The position numbers were made by a program, and so were the translations under genes. A stretch of DNA of 64,000 bases from an uncultured Agathobacter sp. (GTDB lineage: Bacteria; Bacillota; Clostridia; Lachnospirales; Lachnospiraceae): NCBI GenBank assembly GCA_934316545.1, contig CAKRDT010000002.1, positions 76,133 through 140,132 of the forward strand, read 5' to 3'. The notes beneath the pieces were generated by a model, which saw nothing but the letters and a program-made list of their open reading frames with translations, did no database searches and was not told the origin of the DNA. Positions 1-7,835 of this stretch are shown piece after piece (position 1 is the stretch's first letter; every line of letters starts with the position of its first letter).

Positions 1-335
1 TTACAAAAGTATTAGGACCGGCTTATGCACTTTTAAAGGATCATGGGCAGATGGTATGTCTCATTAAGCCGCAGTTCGAGGCAGGACGTGAAAAAGTGGG
101 AAAAAAAGGCGTTGTGCGTGATAAGTCGGTACATGAGGAAGTGATCGGGAAAGTGATTTCTTTTGCGCTGGAAACAGGATTTGCAGTACACAATCTGGAG
201 TTTTCTCCAATTAAGGGACCTGAGGGAAATATTGAGTATCTGGTCTTCCTTGAAAAAGATACAAACGCTGTTATGGATACGGATGTAGAGATTCATGCAA
301 TTGTGGAAGCTGCACACGGGGAGTTGGATAAATAA
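1..335 (+). CDS. tlyA: TlyA-family 2'-O-methyltransferase (hemolysin A-like), C-terminal part
   Basis: This is the 3' end of a gene cut by the left edge of the window; it reads in frame from base 3 to the TAA at 333-335. The visible residues include the family stretch KPQFEAGREKVGKKGVVRD and a C-terminal SPIKGPEGNIEYL segment, both typical of the FtsJ-like methyltransferase domain of TlyA proteins. The N-terminal S4 RNA-binding domain lies outside. TlyA proteins methylate ribosomal RNA at ribose 2'-OH. The next gene starts one base after the stop, so the two are co-transcribed. The order tlyA-nadK-argR-recN-spoIVB is a common Clostridia arrangement, which supports the call. Confidence 0.88.
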   Translation, partial: TKVLGPAYALLKDHGQMVCLIKPQFEAGREKVGKKGVVRDKSVHEEVIGKVISFALETGFAVHNLEFSPIKGPEGNIEYLVFLEKDTNAVMDTDVEIHAIVEAAHGELDK

Positions 336-336
336 T

Positions 337-1182
337 ATGTACAATTTTCGGTTGATTACGAATGCTTATAAGGATAAAGATCTTCATTTGTCACATCGTA
401 TTGTTTCCTATATTGAAGACAAGGGAGGAAGAGCCGGTATCAGTGTGAGCAACATTGAAGGCGTTTTGACAGAAGATTTTCCGCTTTCTGAGATCCCGAC
501 AGATACAGAATGCATTATGGTGCTTGGCGGAGATGGAACCCTGATTCGGGCAGCAACAAAAGTTGAATCGCTCGGAATTCCTCTGATTGGAGTTAATTTG
601 GGAACACTTGGCTATCTGTGTGAGCTTGAAGAATCGACGGTGTTTGAGGCGATTGATCGTCTGATGGCGGACAACTATACATTGGAAGAACGAATCATGC
701 TGAGTGCACAGATTGTTGGAAATGACCGGATCCAATTCGCACTCAATGATGTGGTGATACATTGGGCTGGAGATTTGTCTATGCTACAGCTTGGCGTATA
801 TGTCAACGGTAATTTCCTGACAACGTATCATGCTGACGGAATTATTGTCGCGACACCTACCGGATCGACGGGATACAATTTGTCTGCGGGAGGACCTATC
901 GTTGATCCTAAATCCAATATGTTACTATTGACTCCGATTAATGCGCATGACCTCAATGGTCAAAGCATTGTACTGAGTGCGGATGATGTTGTTGAAATTG
1001 AGATGGGGAGCAGACGCTTTCAACTGGACGAGAAAGCATGTGTCAGTTTTGACGGAGATACAACGATCCATTTGAAAGTTGGCGACCGGTTAAAGGTTGC
1101 CAAAGGAAACAGTGTGATACAGATCTGTAAACTAAATAATCAGAGTTTTCTTGAAATACTTCGAAAGAAGATGCAAAGATAG
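337..1182 (+). CDS. nadK: NAD kinase (ATP-NAD kinase)
   Basis: Phosphorylates NAD to NADP in the cytoplasm. The protein is 281 residues from the ATG at 337; an upstream in-frame ATG at 295 lies inside tlyA and is unlikely to be used. The GGDGT nucleotide-binding motif is at residues 64-68, and the second family motif (ADGIIVATPTGSTGYNLSAGGP) follows in the middle of the protein. Length and motif spacing fit bacterial NadK. It sits directly behind tlyA with a single-base gap and is followed 11 bases later by argR, so it belongs to the tlyA-nadK-argR-recN operon. Confidence 0.95.
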   Translation: MYNFRLITNAYKDKDLHLSHRIVSYIEDKGGRAGISVSNIEGVLTEDFPLSEIPTDTECIMVLGGDGTLIRAATKVESLGIPLIGVNLGTLGYLCELEESTVFEAIDRLMADNYTLEERIMLSAQIVGNDRIQFALNDVVIHWAGDLSMLQLGVYVNGNFLTTYHADGIIVATPTGSTGYNLSAGGPIVDPKSNMLLLTPINAHDLNGQSIVLSADDVVEIEMGSRRFQLDEKACVSFDGDTTIHLKVGDRLKVAKGNSVIQICKLNNQSFLEILRKKMQR

Positions 1183-1193
1183 TAGGGGGATGG

Positions 1194-1646
1194 ATGATGA
1201 AGACACGACGACAGGCAAAAATACTAGAGCTGATCCAGCAAAATAATGTAGAAACGCAGGAAGAATTATCGGCTTATCTGGAGCGTGAGGGGTATCAGGT
1301 TACGCAGGCAACCGTGTCCCGTGATATTCGTGAACTGAAGCTGACAAAAATTGCTACGGATAATGGAAGACAGAAATATGCTGTGATTGCTGATGCGGAT
1401 ACCGGAATGCTTGAAAAATATGCGCGTGTTTTACGTGAGGGATACGTCTCGATGGATATTGCTCAAAATATCCTTGTTATCAAGACCGTATCCGGTATGG
1501 CCAGTGCCGTGTGTGCTGCAATCGATGCGATGAAAATGAATGAAGTGGTGGGATCCATTGCCGGCGACGATACCTTAATCTGCATTATCCGGACGAATGA
1601 TGATGCGGTTATGACGATGAAAAAGCTTCGCAAACTTGTAGAATAA
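1194..1646 (+). CDS. argR: Arginine repressor ArgR
   Basis: 150-residue arginine-dependent DNA-binding regulator of arginine biosynthesis and catabolism. The N-terminal winged helix carries the family motif QATVSRDIRELKLTK (about residues 41-55). The C-terminal oligomerisation domain holds the arginine-binding GDDTLICIIR segment near residues 126-135. Length matches the family. Two ATG codons lie side by side (1194 and 1197) behind a G-rich ribosome site, so the exact start is open by one codon. The gene is in the conserved tlyA-nadK-argR-recN cluster. An arginine biosynthesis gene, argH, is present at 33502 and is a likely regulon member, although I saw no clear ARG box there. Confidence 0.95.
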   Translation: MMKTRRQAKILELIQQNNVETQEELSAYLEREGYQVTQATVSRDIRELKLTKIATDNGRQKYAVIADADTGMLEKYARVLREGYVSMDIAQNILVIKTVSGMASAVCAAIDAMKMNEVVGSIAGDDTLICIIRTNDDAVMTMKKLRKLVE

Positions 1647-1684
1647 AAACATATGCATACTTTGGGAGAGTAGAAGGAGAATAT

Positions 1685-3355
1685 ATGTTACAAAATCTGC
1701 ATGTGAAGAATCTGGCACTTATAAATGAAACAGAAGTTGAATTTAAGGAAGGACTTAATATTTTGTCCGGAGAGACAGGTGCCGGTAAATCAATTATTAT
1801 CGGATCCATTAATTTGGCGCTTGGTGAAAAAGTACAAAAGGAAATGTTGCGCGACAATGCTGACACGGCTTTGGTTGAACTCATATTTTATGTGGAGAAT
1901 CCGGCTACACTTGAAGCCGTTCGGGCACTGGGGATTGAAGTGGAAGATGAGACGATCATCTTAAGCCGGAAGATTACGGCGGGACGTGCGATTGCCAGAA
2001 TCAATGGGGAAGCCGTATCAGCGTCCAAGATGAAGGAAGCTGCGGCACTGCTGATCGATATTCATGGTCAGCATGAGCATCAGTCACTCCTTTCGAAACG
2101 CAAGCATTTAGAAATATTGGATCTGTTTGCAAAGGATCTGCTAAGGGAACAAAAACAGAAGCTTTCCGTTTGTTATCGCGAGTATCGTAAACTTCTGGAT
2201 GAATTGGAGCAGTCGGATTCTGACACGGAGGAACGTGCAAGAGAATTGTCGTTTCTTGAATATGAAGTGAAAGAAATCGAAGATGCAAATCTGACACTGG
2301 GGGAAGACGTCGAACTGGAGGAACAGTTTCGAAAATATTCAAACGGAAAGAAGATCCTTGATGCGATTCATGTGGTACAGGCGGCAACCGCGGAAGAGGA
2401 CGAGAGTGCTTCGGAGCGTATCAGCCGTGCGGTAAGAGAATTGGCTGGTGTGTCCGGATATGACAAACGAGTCGAAGAATTAGAGAATCAGCTGACGGAA
2501 ATTGACAATCTGCTTGGAGATTTCAATCGTGAGGTGGCGTCTTATCTTTCGGAAGAAGAGTTTGATAACGAGACCTATTTTGAGATTGAAAAGAGACTTG
2601 ATTTCATCAATCATCTGAAATCCAAATATGGAACCTCCATAGAACAAATATTAGAGTCTTACAACAGTAAGTGCGAACGCATAGCAGTATTAAAGGATTA
2701 TGATGAATATTTAAATCAACTTTTAAGTAAAATCAATCATAAAAAGCAAGAACTCACACAACTTTCGGATGAGGTGTCTGCAATTCGACAGAAAGAGAGT
2801 GCTGTGCTCACGAATGCAATCCGCCAGGCTTTAATGGATCTGAATTTTCTGGATGTCCGTTTCACGATGGAATTTCGTAAAATTGATTTTACCGAAAACG
2901 GAACCGATGAAGTTGAATTTATGATATCGACCAATCCGGGCGAGCCTTTAAAACCACTTGGCAAAGTTGCTTCCGGAGGAGAACTTTCGCGTATTATGCT
3001 TGCAATCAAGACGGTTCTTGCGGAGAATGATCACATTGAAACATTGATATTTGATGAGATTGATAGCGGAATCAGTGGGCGTACGGCACAGATGGTTTCC
3101 GAGAAGATGAATGAACTCGGCAGATCGCATCAGATTATATGTATCACACATCTTCCGCAGATCGCAGCCATGGCAGATACGCATTTTCTGATTGAAAAAT
3201 CGGTTGAGAACGATACAACCGTATCGCATATTCATGAGCTGTCGGATGAGGAAAGTGTACAGGAGCTTGCCCGTATGCTTGGTGGGGTTGAAATTACAGA
3301 CAAGGTTGTCGAAAATGCCCGCGAAATGAAGAAAATGGCTTACATGAAAAAGTAA
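1685..3355 (+). CDS. recN: DNA repair protein RecN
   Basis: 556-residue SMC-like ATPase that acts early in double-strand break repair. Walker A GETGAGKS is at residues 29-36, followed by the RecN segment GSINLALG. A central coiled coil spans roughly residues 150-370. The C-terminal half has the ABC-type signature ASGGELSRIMLAIK, Walker B TLIFDEIDSGISG and the H-loop ITHLPQIAAMAD. Length is normal for RecN. The start follows a GAAGGAGA ribosome site. Its 3' end runs into a hairpin shared with the spoIVB start, which probably terminates its transcript. Confidence 0.96.
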   Translation: MLQNLHVKNLALINETEVEFKEGLNILSGETGAGKSIIIGSINLALGEKVQKEMLRDNADTALVELIFYVENPATLEAVRALGIEVEDETIILSRKITAGRAIARINGEAVSASKMKEAAALLIDIHGQHEHQSLLSKRKHLEILDLFAKDLLREQKQKLSVCYREYRKLLDELEQSDSDTEERARELSFLEYEVKEIEDANLTLGEDVELEEQFRKYSNGKKILDAIHVVQAATAEEDESASERISRAVRELAGVSGYDKRVEELENQLTEIDNLLGDFNREVASYLSEEEFDNETYFEIEKRLDFINHLKSKYGTSIEQILESYNSKCERIAVLKDYDEYLNQLLSKINHKKQELTQLSDEVSAIRQKESAVLTNAIRQALMDLNFLDVRFTMEFRKIDFTENGTDEVEFMISTNPGEPLKPLGKVASGGELSRIMLAIKTVLAENDHIETLIFDEIDSGISGRTAQMVSEKMNELGRSHQIICITHLPQIAAMADTHFLIEKSVENDTTVSHIHELSDEESVQELARMLGGVEITDKVVENAREMKKMAYMKK

Positions 3356-3371
3356 TATTGATCGCATACTA
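3342..3371 (+). promoter_or_regulatory. Candidate forespore (SigG/SigF-type) promoter of spoIVB
   Basis: ACATG (3342-3346), an 18-base gap, then CATACTA (3365-3371). This fits the Bacillus SigG consensus gHATR-N17/18-CATnHTA with one deviation in the -35. Initiation about 6-8 bases after the -10 would start the transcript near 3377-3380. In Bacillus, spoIVB is transcribed in the forespore. Matching is by eye. Confidence 0.55.
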
Positions 3372-3412
3372 TTCTTAGTTTTGGAAACGGAGATATAGTA
3401 TGCGATCTTTTT
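3360..3412 (+). terminator. recN terminator hairpin overlapping the spoIVB start codon
   Basis: A perfect 13-bp inverted repeat, GATCGCATACTAT (3360-3372) and ATAGTATGCGATC (3395-3407), with a 22-base loop, is followed by five T residues (3408-3412). The structure looks like an intrinsic terminator for recN, but its right arm contains the spoIVB ATG (3400-3402). The loop carries the spoIVB ribosome site (GGAG near 3389). A transcript coming from recN would therefore be terminated or have the start codon paired; one starting inside the loop would lack the left arm. Confidence 0.75.
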
Positions 3413-4692
3413 CGGTAAAGTTATTTAAAAATATAATCTTGATTTATTTATGCGCTCTTATCTGCTTTGTTTATACGTCGATGATGGATGCAATACCGGA
3501 ACATGTTTATATGGAAGAGGGAAGTACCTTGTCCCTGTCACGTAAAATTCCGGTTGAAGTGGTTGCATGTGAGAATCATAGCATCTACTCATCGAAAGAT
3601 ATTGGATGTAGTACCTATGAGAGCTTGCTTGCAAGAAAAAAGGCGGATGGGAATGAAACGCTTACAATTGGTCAGCATAAGATGATTTGTTACCTGTTCG
3701 GTATATTTCCAATCAAGGAAGTCGAAGTTTCGGTGATTAAAAGTACGAATTTAAGACCATCCGGACATGTGGTTGGAATTTATGGCATTACAAACGGTGT
3801 CTTTGTACTTGGGAGCAGTCCGGTTGAACTTGCTGACGGAACCTTCCGTCAGCCGGCAGAACATATCCTTTTTCCGGGGGATTATATTCTGGCAGTAAAT
3901 CATCATGCTGTCACGTCCAAAGAAGACCTGACAGTGCTGATTCAGAAAAACGAAACAGTATCCATGGTTCTTACGATTCTACGCGGAAATGAACAGATTG
4001 ACGTATCTGTGACACCTGTTCTTGCAAAAACAGGTGAGAACAACAAATTAAACTATATGCTTGGAATCTGGGTCAGAGATGATATGGCAGGCATCGGAAC
4101 GATGACATATTATGATGATAACGGAAATTATGGTGCACTGGGACATGGAATCGGAGACGGAGAGACCGGAGAGTTGTTAAAGCTGGATAAGGGGTATCTG
4201 TATGAGGCGGATATTCTCGGAATTAAGAGAGGGCAAAGAGGCGATCCGGGAGAACTGGAGGGTGTCATAAGTTATCGTAAGACAAGCATGCTTGGAACCG
4301 TAAGACAAAATAGCGATATCGGAATATATGGAAAATTAAATGATGAATATATAAATGAAATAAAGGACGAGAATAAACCCTATTTGCTGGGATTCAAACA
4401 GGACTTAAAGACAGGGGAAGCCTATATTATATCCGATGTATCCGGTGAGAGGCAGGCCTATCATATTATGATGGATGCATTTGATTATTCCCCTTCTGAC
4501 CGGAATAAGGGAATTCATTTTTATGTGGATGACGAAAGACTTCTCAGTCTGACCGGGGGAATCGTGCAGGGAATGAGTGGAAGCCCCATCATCCAGGATG
4601 GACGCATTGTTGGGGCTGTAACTCATGTATTGATTCAGGATAGTTCAAGAGGATATGGTATCTTTATCGATGAAATGTTAAGTCAAAAATAA
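3400..4692 (+). CDS. spoIVB: SpoIVB peptidase (stage IV sporulation protein B)
   Basis: 430-residue forespore serine peptidase that in Bacillus cleaves SpoIVFA and so releases pro-SigK processing in the mother cell. An N-terminal membrane anchor covers about residues 9-27. A PDZ domain follows around residues 115-200. The S55 peptidase domain is C-terminal, with the histidine in GALGHGIGDGETGELL and the serine motif GMSGSPI at about 391-397. Length fits. The start lies inside a hairpin shared with the recN terminator. Usually spo0A follows directly; here the next gene is convergent with a one-base gap, and spo0A is 19 kb away. Confidence 0.95.
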   Translation: MRSFSVKLFKNIILIYLCALICFVYTSMMDAIPEHVYMEEGSTLSLSRKIPVEVVACENHSIYSSKDIGCSTYESLLARKKADGNETLTIGQHKMICYLFGIFPIKEVEVSVIKSTNLRPSGHVVGIYGITNGVFVLGSSPVELADGTFRQPAEHILFPGDYILAVNHHAVTSKEDLTVLIQKNETVSMVLTILRGNEQIDVSVTPVLAKTGENNKLNYMLGIWVRDDMAGIGTMTYYDDNGNYGALGHGIGDGETGELLKLDKGYLYEADILGIKRGQRGDPGELEGVISYRKTSMLGTVRQNSDIGIYGKLNDEYINEIKDENKPYLLGFKQDLKTGEAYIISDVSGERQAYHIMMDAFDYSPSDRNKGIHFYVDDERLLSLTGGIVQGMSGSPIIQDGRIVGAVTHVLIQDSSRGYGIFIDEMLSQK

Positions 4693-4693
4693 A

Positions 4694-5791
4694 TTAACGA
4701 ATATATTGTGATAGAACCGATAGATCTTCGCATGTGTCGATGTCTTTCAATTCCTCTGCGACTTCTGTCTGAACTTTTCTGCAAAGTTGTATGTGTTGTG
4801 ATACGACCATGCTTCCACCGGATTTTGGAGGGAGAGATTTCAATTCATGGAAGAAACGGGCAGGAAATATCACCGGAGAACCGGTGCGATTCCCGAAACA
4901 TGTTCTCCAGATGAAAGAAGGCTCATTTTGAGAACAAAGAAGAAGCGCGGCAATGGAATCCGGCCTTATCAGAGGTTGATCGGCAGGTAAGAAGGCGCAT
5001 CGGTCAATTCCGAGTTCGATGGATTGTAATCCCTTCCTTATCATATCATTGCGAAGAGGAGATTGATGGAGCAGAACCGGAATATTTTGTTTGTGGCACA
5101 AATCTTCAATTTCCGGATGAATGGTAACAACAAGCTGTTTACAGAACAACCCTTTACTTGCATCGATTGCCCATTGGATCAGTGGCTTGCCTCCAAAATC
5201 AATCAGAAGTTTATTACTGCCAAAACGTTTTCCCTGTCCGGAAGCCATAATGATGCAGCCGCTTTTTCCATATGGCTGATCCAGATCAATGACTAAGGTA
5301 TCGCTTCTTTGGCGAAGCTTCCGTATAAAAGCAAGATTCTGCTTCCGGACTACCATAAGAAGATGTTTCTGTTCCATAAGTTCATATAAGGTATTTAGAT
5401 ATTCTGGAACCGCGTCTTCGAGATAACCGATCTCATCAATGCTGATCCACTCGGATGCCACTTCCTTAAGAGCGTTAAGAAAAGAGATTCCTTTTGATAG
5501 AAATGCTTCTTTGATCGGTTTCATAAGATTTTCGGTTCTGGATGGATCCGGCTCATATTTTCCGATCATAGTTGTTTCACCGGTCCGGTTATTCTTCAAA
5601 TAGACACCTTGTTGTGGAACCGCATAAGTAGTAATTCCGGGGATAGGAAAAGAGAAAAGTCCTGAGAGCAGTGTTGTTTTCCCGCAGCCCCTGCTTCCGG
5701 TTAAGATGATATGTCTGCATCCGCTATTCTGAAAAGATCTCCATATACAGTCTGTTGTTAGCCTGGATACAGGCATTCCTATAGGTTTCAT
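4694..5791 (-). CDS. Fusion of a THEP1-like P-loop NTPase and a MocA/MobA-like nucleotidyltransferase
   Basis: 365 residues. The N-terminal ~170 residues carry Walker A GSRGCGKTT (32-40) and a Walker-B-like ISIDEIGYLE, as in the NTPase family often found beside molybdenum-cofactor genes. From about residue 178 a second domain begins with IIMASGQGKRFGSNKLL, the nucleotide-binding loop of MocA/MobA-type transferases, and continues with FLPADQPLI and a C-terminal GNRTGSPVIF. MocA adds CMP to molybdopterin for xanthine-dehydrogenase-type enzymes, matching the hydroxylase genes nearby. I infer that role; the NTPase substrate is unknown. The ATG at 5791 (or 5776) lies within the end of the ModE-like gene, giving a 53-68 base same-strand overlap and suggesting coupled translation. 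Confidence 0.85.
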   Translation of the reverse strand: MKPIGMPVSRLTTDCIWRSFQNSGCRHIILTGSRGCGKTTLLSGLFSFPIPGITTYAVPQQGVYLKNNRTGETTMIGKYEPDPSRTENLMKPIKEAFLSKGISFLNALKEVASEWISIDEIGYLEDAVPEYLNTLYELMEQKHLLMVVRKQNLAFIRKLRQRSDTLVIDLDQPYGKSGCIIMASGQGKRFGSNKLLIDFGGKPLIQWAIDASKGLFCKQLVVTIHPEIEDLCHKQNIPVLLHQSPLRNDMIRKGLQSIELGIDRCAFLPADQPLIRPDSIAALLLCSQNEPSFIWRTCFGNRTGSPVIFPARFFHELKSLPPKSGGSMVVSQHIQLCRKVQTEVAEELKDIDTCEDLSVLSQYIR

Positions 5792-6068
5792 ATTTTTTCA
5801 GCCATTCCTTTCCTTCTGGTGTCAGTGTACTGCCTCCACCGGATCGCCCGCCGACACTTCGTGTAGTAAGTGAAAATCCAAGCGCCTCCTCGGCATGTCG
5901 TATCATTCGCAGCGCCTTGGTATATGCAAGTCCCATAGAAATAGAAGCAGCTCGCAGCGAACCTGTTTCTTCAATGGCGTGTAAGAGAAGACAGGGACCT
6001 TCGCCAAAAAATTTTTCTCCGTGTTCATCAAAAAAAGTGATCTTTGTGGCTGCCCTCAAAAATATCAT
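5724..6068 (-). CDS. ModE-like winged-helix regulator, short form without molybdate-binding domain
   Basis: About 111-114 residues. It matches the N-terminal DNA-binding domain of ModE: LLHAIEETGSLRAASISMGLAYTKALRMIRHAEEALGF, then the wing TRSVGGRSGGGSTLTPEG. The C-terminal Mop/TOBE domains that bind molybdate in full ModE are missing, so ligand sensing must be absent or done otherwise. The ATG at 6068 touches the ribosome site, whereas a TTG at 6059 sits nine bases behind AAAGGAGG and is the better start. It overlaps the ATPase gene upstream and the MocA-like fusion downstream. A ModE-box-like site lies in front of the transporter operon (8913-8936). Confidence 0.85.
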   Translation of the reverse strand: MIFLRAATKITFFDEHGEKFFGEGPCLLLHAIEETGSLRAASISMGLAYTKALRMIRHAEEALGFSLTTRSVGGRSGGGSTLTPEGKEWLKKYETYRNACIQANNRLYMEIFSE

Positions 6069-6852
6069 CCTCCTTTAACATTACAAGCCGTTTTTGCCCA
6101 TTGTGGGTTGTTAACTCTTTGATACTGATTGTACCATAAATTTCCGAAAGAAGCTGCTCCGTTTTTGGGATGGGAGTATGGAACGGACGGATTTCACCAA
6201 TCAGTTTTTTTTCGGATAAAACAAGAAGCAGGTCGCAGTAATTGAGCGCAAGAGAACTGTCGTGCAGTGTGATCAATGCAATCCCCTGATTCTTTTGAAT
6301 CTTTTGACGCAAAAGCCCGATTGCCTGATAACGGAATCGAAAATCCAGAGCACTTTCCGGTTCGTCTAAAAGAAAAAGCCTGCGATCACAGGCAAATGTG
6401 CGTGCCAGAAGAACAAGCTGTTTTTGTCCTGCGCTCAGATTCATGAAATGATCATGGATACGTCCATCCAGACCCACAAGTTCAAGTGCATCAGCGGCTT
6501 TTTGTTTCATTTGTTTCGTGGGGGACTGCAAAAGTTTTAAATCCGGATTAAATCCCATTAAAACCACTTCCATAACCGACAGATCTATGGAAATACTGTT
6601 TTGCTGTGGAATATATCCGCAGCAAAGGGCGCGTTCCCTTGCGGTAAGTGCTTCCAGAATCTGATCGTTAAACTGACATTTTCCCTTGTGAGGAAGAAGA
6701 CCGGCAATTGCTTTCAGTAAAGTCGTTTTACCACATCCGTTGCAACCGAGGATTCCGGCGATGGTTCCGCCGGGTACGGAAAAACTGATATCATTCAGAA
6801 CCGTTTCCTTTTGATATCCGCATATGATGTTTTTTACGGTCAGTTCGTTCAT
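6028..6852 (-). CDS. ABC importer ATP-binding protein, FecE/BtuD type
   Basis: 274 residues from the ATG at 6852, which has a GGAGG site seven bases upstream. Walker A is GCNGCGKTT (about residues 37-45), the signature LSAGQKQLVLLAR, Walker B LFLLDEPESALDF, and the H-loop ALITLHDSSLA. This is the ATPase of a type II importer that works with the FecCD-type permease and binding protein encoded just upstream. Such systems carry ferric siderophores, cobalamin, haem or, in the Haemophilus MolABC case, molybdate/tungstate. The ModE-like and MocA-like neighbours argue for the last (inference). It starts inside the end of the permease gene (four-base overlap). Confidence 0.9.
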   Translation of the reverse strand: MNELTVKNIICGYQKETVLNDISFSVPGGTIAGILGCNGCGKTTLLKAIAGLLPHKGKCQFNDQILEALTARERALCCGYIPQQNSISIDLSVMEVVLMGFNPDLKLLQSPTKQMKQKAADALELVGLDGRIHDHFMNLSAGQKQLVLLARTFACDRRLFLLDEPESALDFRFRYQAIGLLRQKIQKNQGIALITLHDSSLALNYCDLLLVLSEKKLIGEIRPFHTPIPKTEQLLSEIYGTISIKELTTHNGQKRLVMLKEDDIFEGSHKDHFF

Positions 6853-7835
6853 GAGGATTTCCTCCTTAAACAAAGATAAATCAACACGGGTGCTCCAATC
6901 AGACTTGTAAAAATACTTACCGGCAATTCTGTGGAAGCGATGCTTCGAGCCAGAATATCGCCAAATGTAAGCAGACACCCGCCGATGAGTCCGCTGATCA
7001 GCATGGTAGAGATTCGATTGCTTTTGAGCAGCATTCGTGCACCATGGGGGGCTAATAGAGCGATAAAACTGATCAGTCCGGTCATGCTGATGACGCTGGC
7101 AGTTGCAAGCGTGGCAATGATCAGAACAAGAAGGCGCATTCGCCGGACGTCGACGCCGAGCATGCGTCCTTCATGATCGTCGAGGGATAGTAAAATAATC
7201 TGACGATATAACAGAAACAGGCAGATGATACAAATGATGCATAAAACGATATTAAAGCGGATGGAATAAAGACTGATTCCGTTCAGGCTTCCCATAATCC
7301 AGTATTCGATGGAAGCTAGCTGCTTTTCGGGATCTGCAAGTAATTTCAGGACGATCAGAATCGTCTGCGCGAGACTGTGTACGGCAATACCGGCAAGCAC
7401 AATGCTTTTGCCGTCTTTATCTTCCGTCAATGAGGAGAGAGAAAGGGCAAGAACTACACAACAAACAGCCCCTGCAAAAGCAGAGGCTGTAACTGCAAAT
7501 GTTCCGGATAAAAACAGGATACCAAAAGCGGCACCCGCGCTGGCACCGGAAGATACACCGATGATATCCGGAGAAGCAAGCGGATTCCTGAAAATTGTCT
7601 GATAGACAAAGCCTGCAACTCCCAGAACAAATCCGCCGGAAGCACCGATTACGGCACGGCTTGCGCGCAATGTGAGAAAAACGTTCCATTGCATCGGATC
7701 CCCGGAAAGAATCCCCGAAAGTGTCAGGGGATATTTACCGATAAAAAGGGAAGCGATGGCAAGGAGCAGTAACAGAATGCTTCCGATGATGATATAGAGA
7801 TTAGTTTTGACTTTCGATATCATAGAACTTTCCAT
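6849..7835 (-). CDS. ABC importer permease, FecCD family
   Basis: About 328 residues with eight to ten hydrophobic helices. Family features include TLRASRAVIGASGGFVLGVAG near the N-terminus, NPLASPDIIGVSSGASAGAAFG, and in the C-terminal half GLISFIALLAPHGARML, the segment that contacts the ATPase. Two ATGs are possible, 7835 and 7823; both overlap the 3' end of the binding-protein gene (which ends at 7801) by 23-35 bases, so translation is probably coupled. It forms the membrane channel, as a homodimer, of the importer encoded by 6028-8901. Confidence 0.92.
   Translation of the reverse strand: MESSMISKVKTNLYIIIGSILLLLLAIASLFIGKYPLTLSGILSGDPMQWNVFLTLRASRAVIGASGGFVLGVAGFVYQTIFRNPLASPDIIGVSSGASAGAAFGILFLSGTFAVTASAFAGAVCCVVLALSLSSLTEDKDGKSIVLAGIAVHSLAQTILIVLKLLADPEKQLASIEYWIMGSLNGISLYSIRFNIVLCIICIICLFLLYRQIILLSLDDHEGRMLGVDVRRMRLLVLIIATLATASVISMTGLISFIALLAPHGARMLLKSNRISTMLISGLIGGCLLTFGDILARSIASTELPVSIFTSLIGAPVLIYLCLRRKSS

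Noticed and set aside
295..336. Longer NadK start at 295
   Set aside because: It would overlap tlyA by 41 bases and add residues not seen in the family; the ATG at 337 directly follows the tlyA stop.
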